A DNA stretch of 43,148 nt, from NCBI GenBank assembly GCA_012838585.1, contig DUPB01000043.1:1-43148 (forward strand), in the 5' to 3' direction. The DNA comes from Bacteroidales bacterium (lineage in GTDB: Bacteria > Bacteroidota > Bacteroidia > Bacteroidales > Dysgonomonadaceae). Positions 42,770 through 43,148 of the stretch are shown piece after piece; position 1 is the first letter of the stretch; each line of letters starts with the position of its first letter. Made by a program: the position numbers and the translations under genes. The notes under the pieces were generated by a model that was not told the DNA's origin, did no database searches, and saw only the letters and a program-made list of their open reading frames with translations.

Positions 42770-43148
42770 ATGAAAGATCTGTTTGAAGTTAAACAGGTAG
42801 ATATCGAGTGTTATCAAAAAAACATCAGGGACTTCCTCCCTCCAAAGATTGTCGATATCCATACCCATGTTTACGTGAATAACGATGCCGTGAGCGACAG
42901 GTCACTGGACTCCAGGTTGGTAAGTTGGACCACCAAGGTGGCTAATCAAAACCCGGTAGAAGATCTATTCGAGACCTATCGCCTGATGTTCCCGGATAAA
43001 GTGGTGATCCCTTTAATGTTTGCGCATCCGAGGTACGCGGAGGATATCAATACGGTTAACCAGTATATCCTTGATGGTTCTCAAGAAGGTAAAGCATACG
43101 GCTTGCTGTTAAGCAAACCGGAATGGACTCCTACGCGGTTTGAGGATG
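42770..43148 (+). CDS. Amidohydrolase-family protein, N-terminal part (runs off the window)
   Basis: The frame from the ATG at 42770 is open to the end, giving 126 residues. KIVDIHTHVYVNN (26-38) holds the His31-x-His33 metal pair at the first barrel strand, typical of the amidohydrolase-related superfamily (COG2159-like). VVIPLMFAHPRYAED could be the next strands. Members hydrolyse amides, lactones or decarboxylate acids; in a sugar cluster a lactonase is one option. The start context AATAATCGTATGAA is the same as at the GH18 and GH51 genes. Forty-five bases after the isomerase-like gene. Confidence 0.8.
   Translation, partial: MKDLFEVKQVDIECYQKNIRDFLPPKIVDIHTHVYVNNDAVSDRSLDSRLVSWTTKVANQNPVEDLFETYRLMFPDKVVIPLMFAHPRYAEDINTVNQYILDGSQEGKAYGLLLSKPEWTPTRFED

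Noticed and set aside
1-43148. Search for tRNA, rRNA, CRISPR arrays, insertion sequences and phage or conjugation genes
   Set aside because: No transposase, integrase, spaced direct repeats or RNA-gene signatures were recognised; the only repeats are the short tandem ones listed.

Overview
The window looks like a chromosomal segment of a Bacteroidales-type Bacteroidota (perhaps a Dysgonomonadaceae/Proteiniphilum-like glycan degrader; this placement is inference from gene families and style only). The evidence is a SusC/SusD pair, many lipoprotein glycoside hydrolases, a fimbrillin-family lipoprotein, DUF4959/DUF5126/DUF5000/DUF4998-type surface lipoproteins, and -7 boxes of the form TAnnTTTG upstream of several genes.

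Region 1 (1-7933): the N-terminal part of the signal-recognition-particle GTPase Ffh on the minus strand, running off the window. Then on the plus strand come a secreted GH18 chitinase-like protein, a secreted nitroreductase-like protein, a GH78 alpha-L-rhamnosidase, a CDF metal-cation exporter and a MATE exporter. Region 2 (7999-13790, minus): a tightly coupled tripartite efflux operon in the order membrane-fusion protein, RND pump, TolC. Region 3 (14093-15361, minus): a fimbrillin-like lipoprotein with a C-terminal DUF6359-like domain, preceded by short tandem repeats.

Region 4 (15431-26790): plant-glycan enzymes around an AraC regulator. GH127 (minus) diverges from a GH2 - GH51 pair, followed by the convergent AraC gene, which diverges from a GH141-like beta-helix enzyme and a two-domain SGNH plus alpha/beta-hydrolase esterase. 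Together with the rhamnosidase these fit side chains rich in arabinose, galactose, rhamnose and fucose, as in pectin (rhamnogalacturonan I/II) or arabinogalactan.

Region 5 (27116-43148, all plus) is the most interesting part: SIS isomerase-like protein, archaeal-type triosephosphate-isomerase-like protein, long YjbQ/UPF0047 protein, FGGY kinase, a remnant of a Gfo/Idh/MocA gene, SusC, SusD, two related surface lipoproteins, a Tat-signal Gfo/Idh/MocA (GH109-like) protein, an SSS sodium symporter, an L-fucose/L-arabinose isomerase-like protein and the start of an amidohydrolase. Read as a unit, it imports a glycoside through SusCD, modifies it in the periplasm, brings a monosaccharide into the cytoplasm with sodium, isomerises and phosphorylates it, and processes sugar phosphates with two further isomerase-like enzymes. 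I do not recognise this gene combination as a named pathway; the substrate cannot be read from the sequence.

No tRNA, rRNA, CRISPR array, insertion sequence or phage gene was seen.
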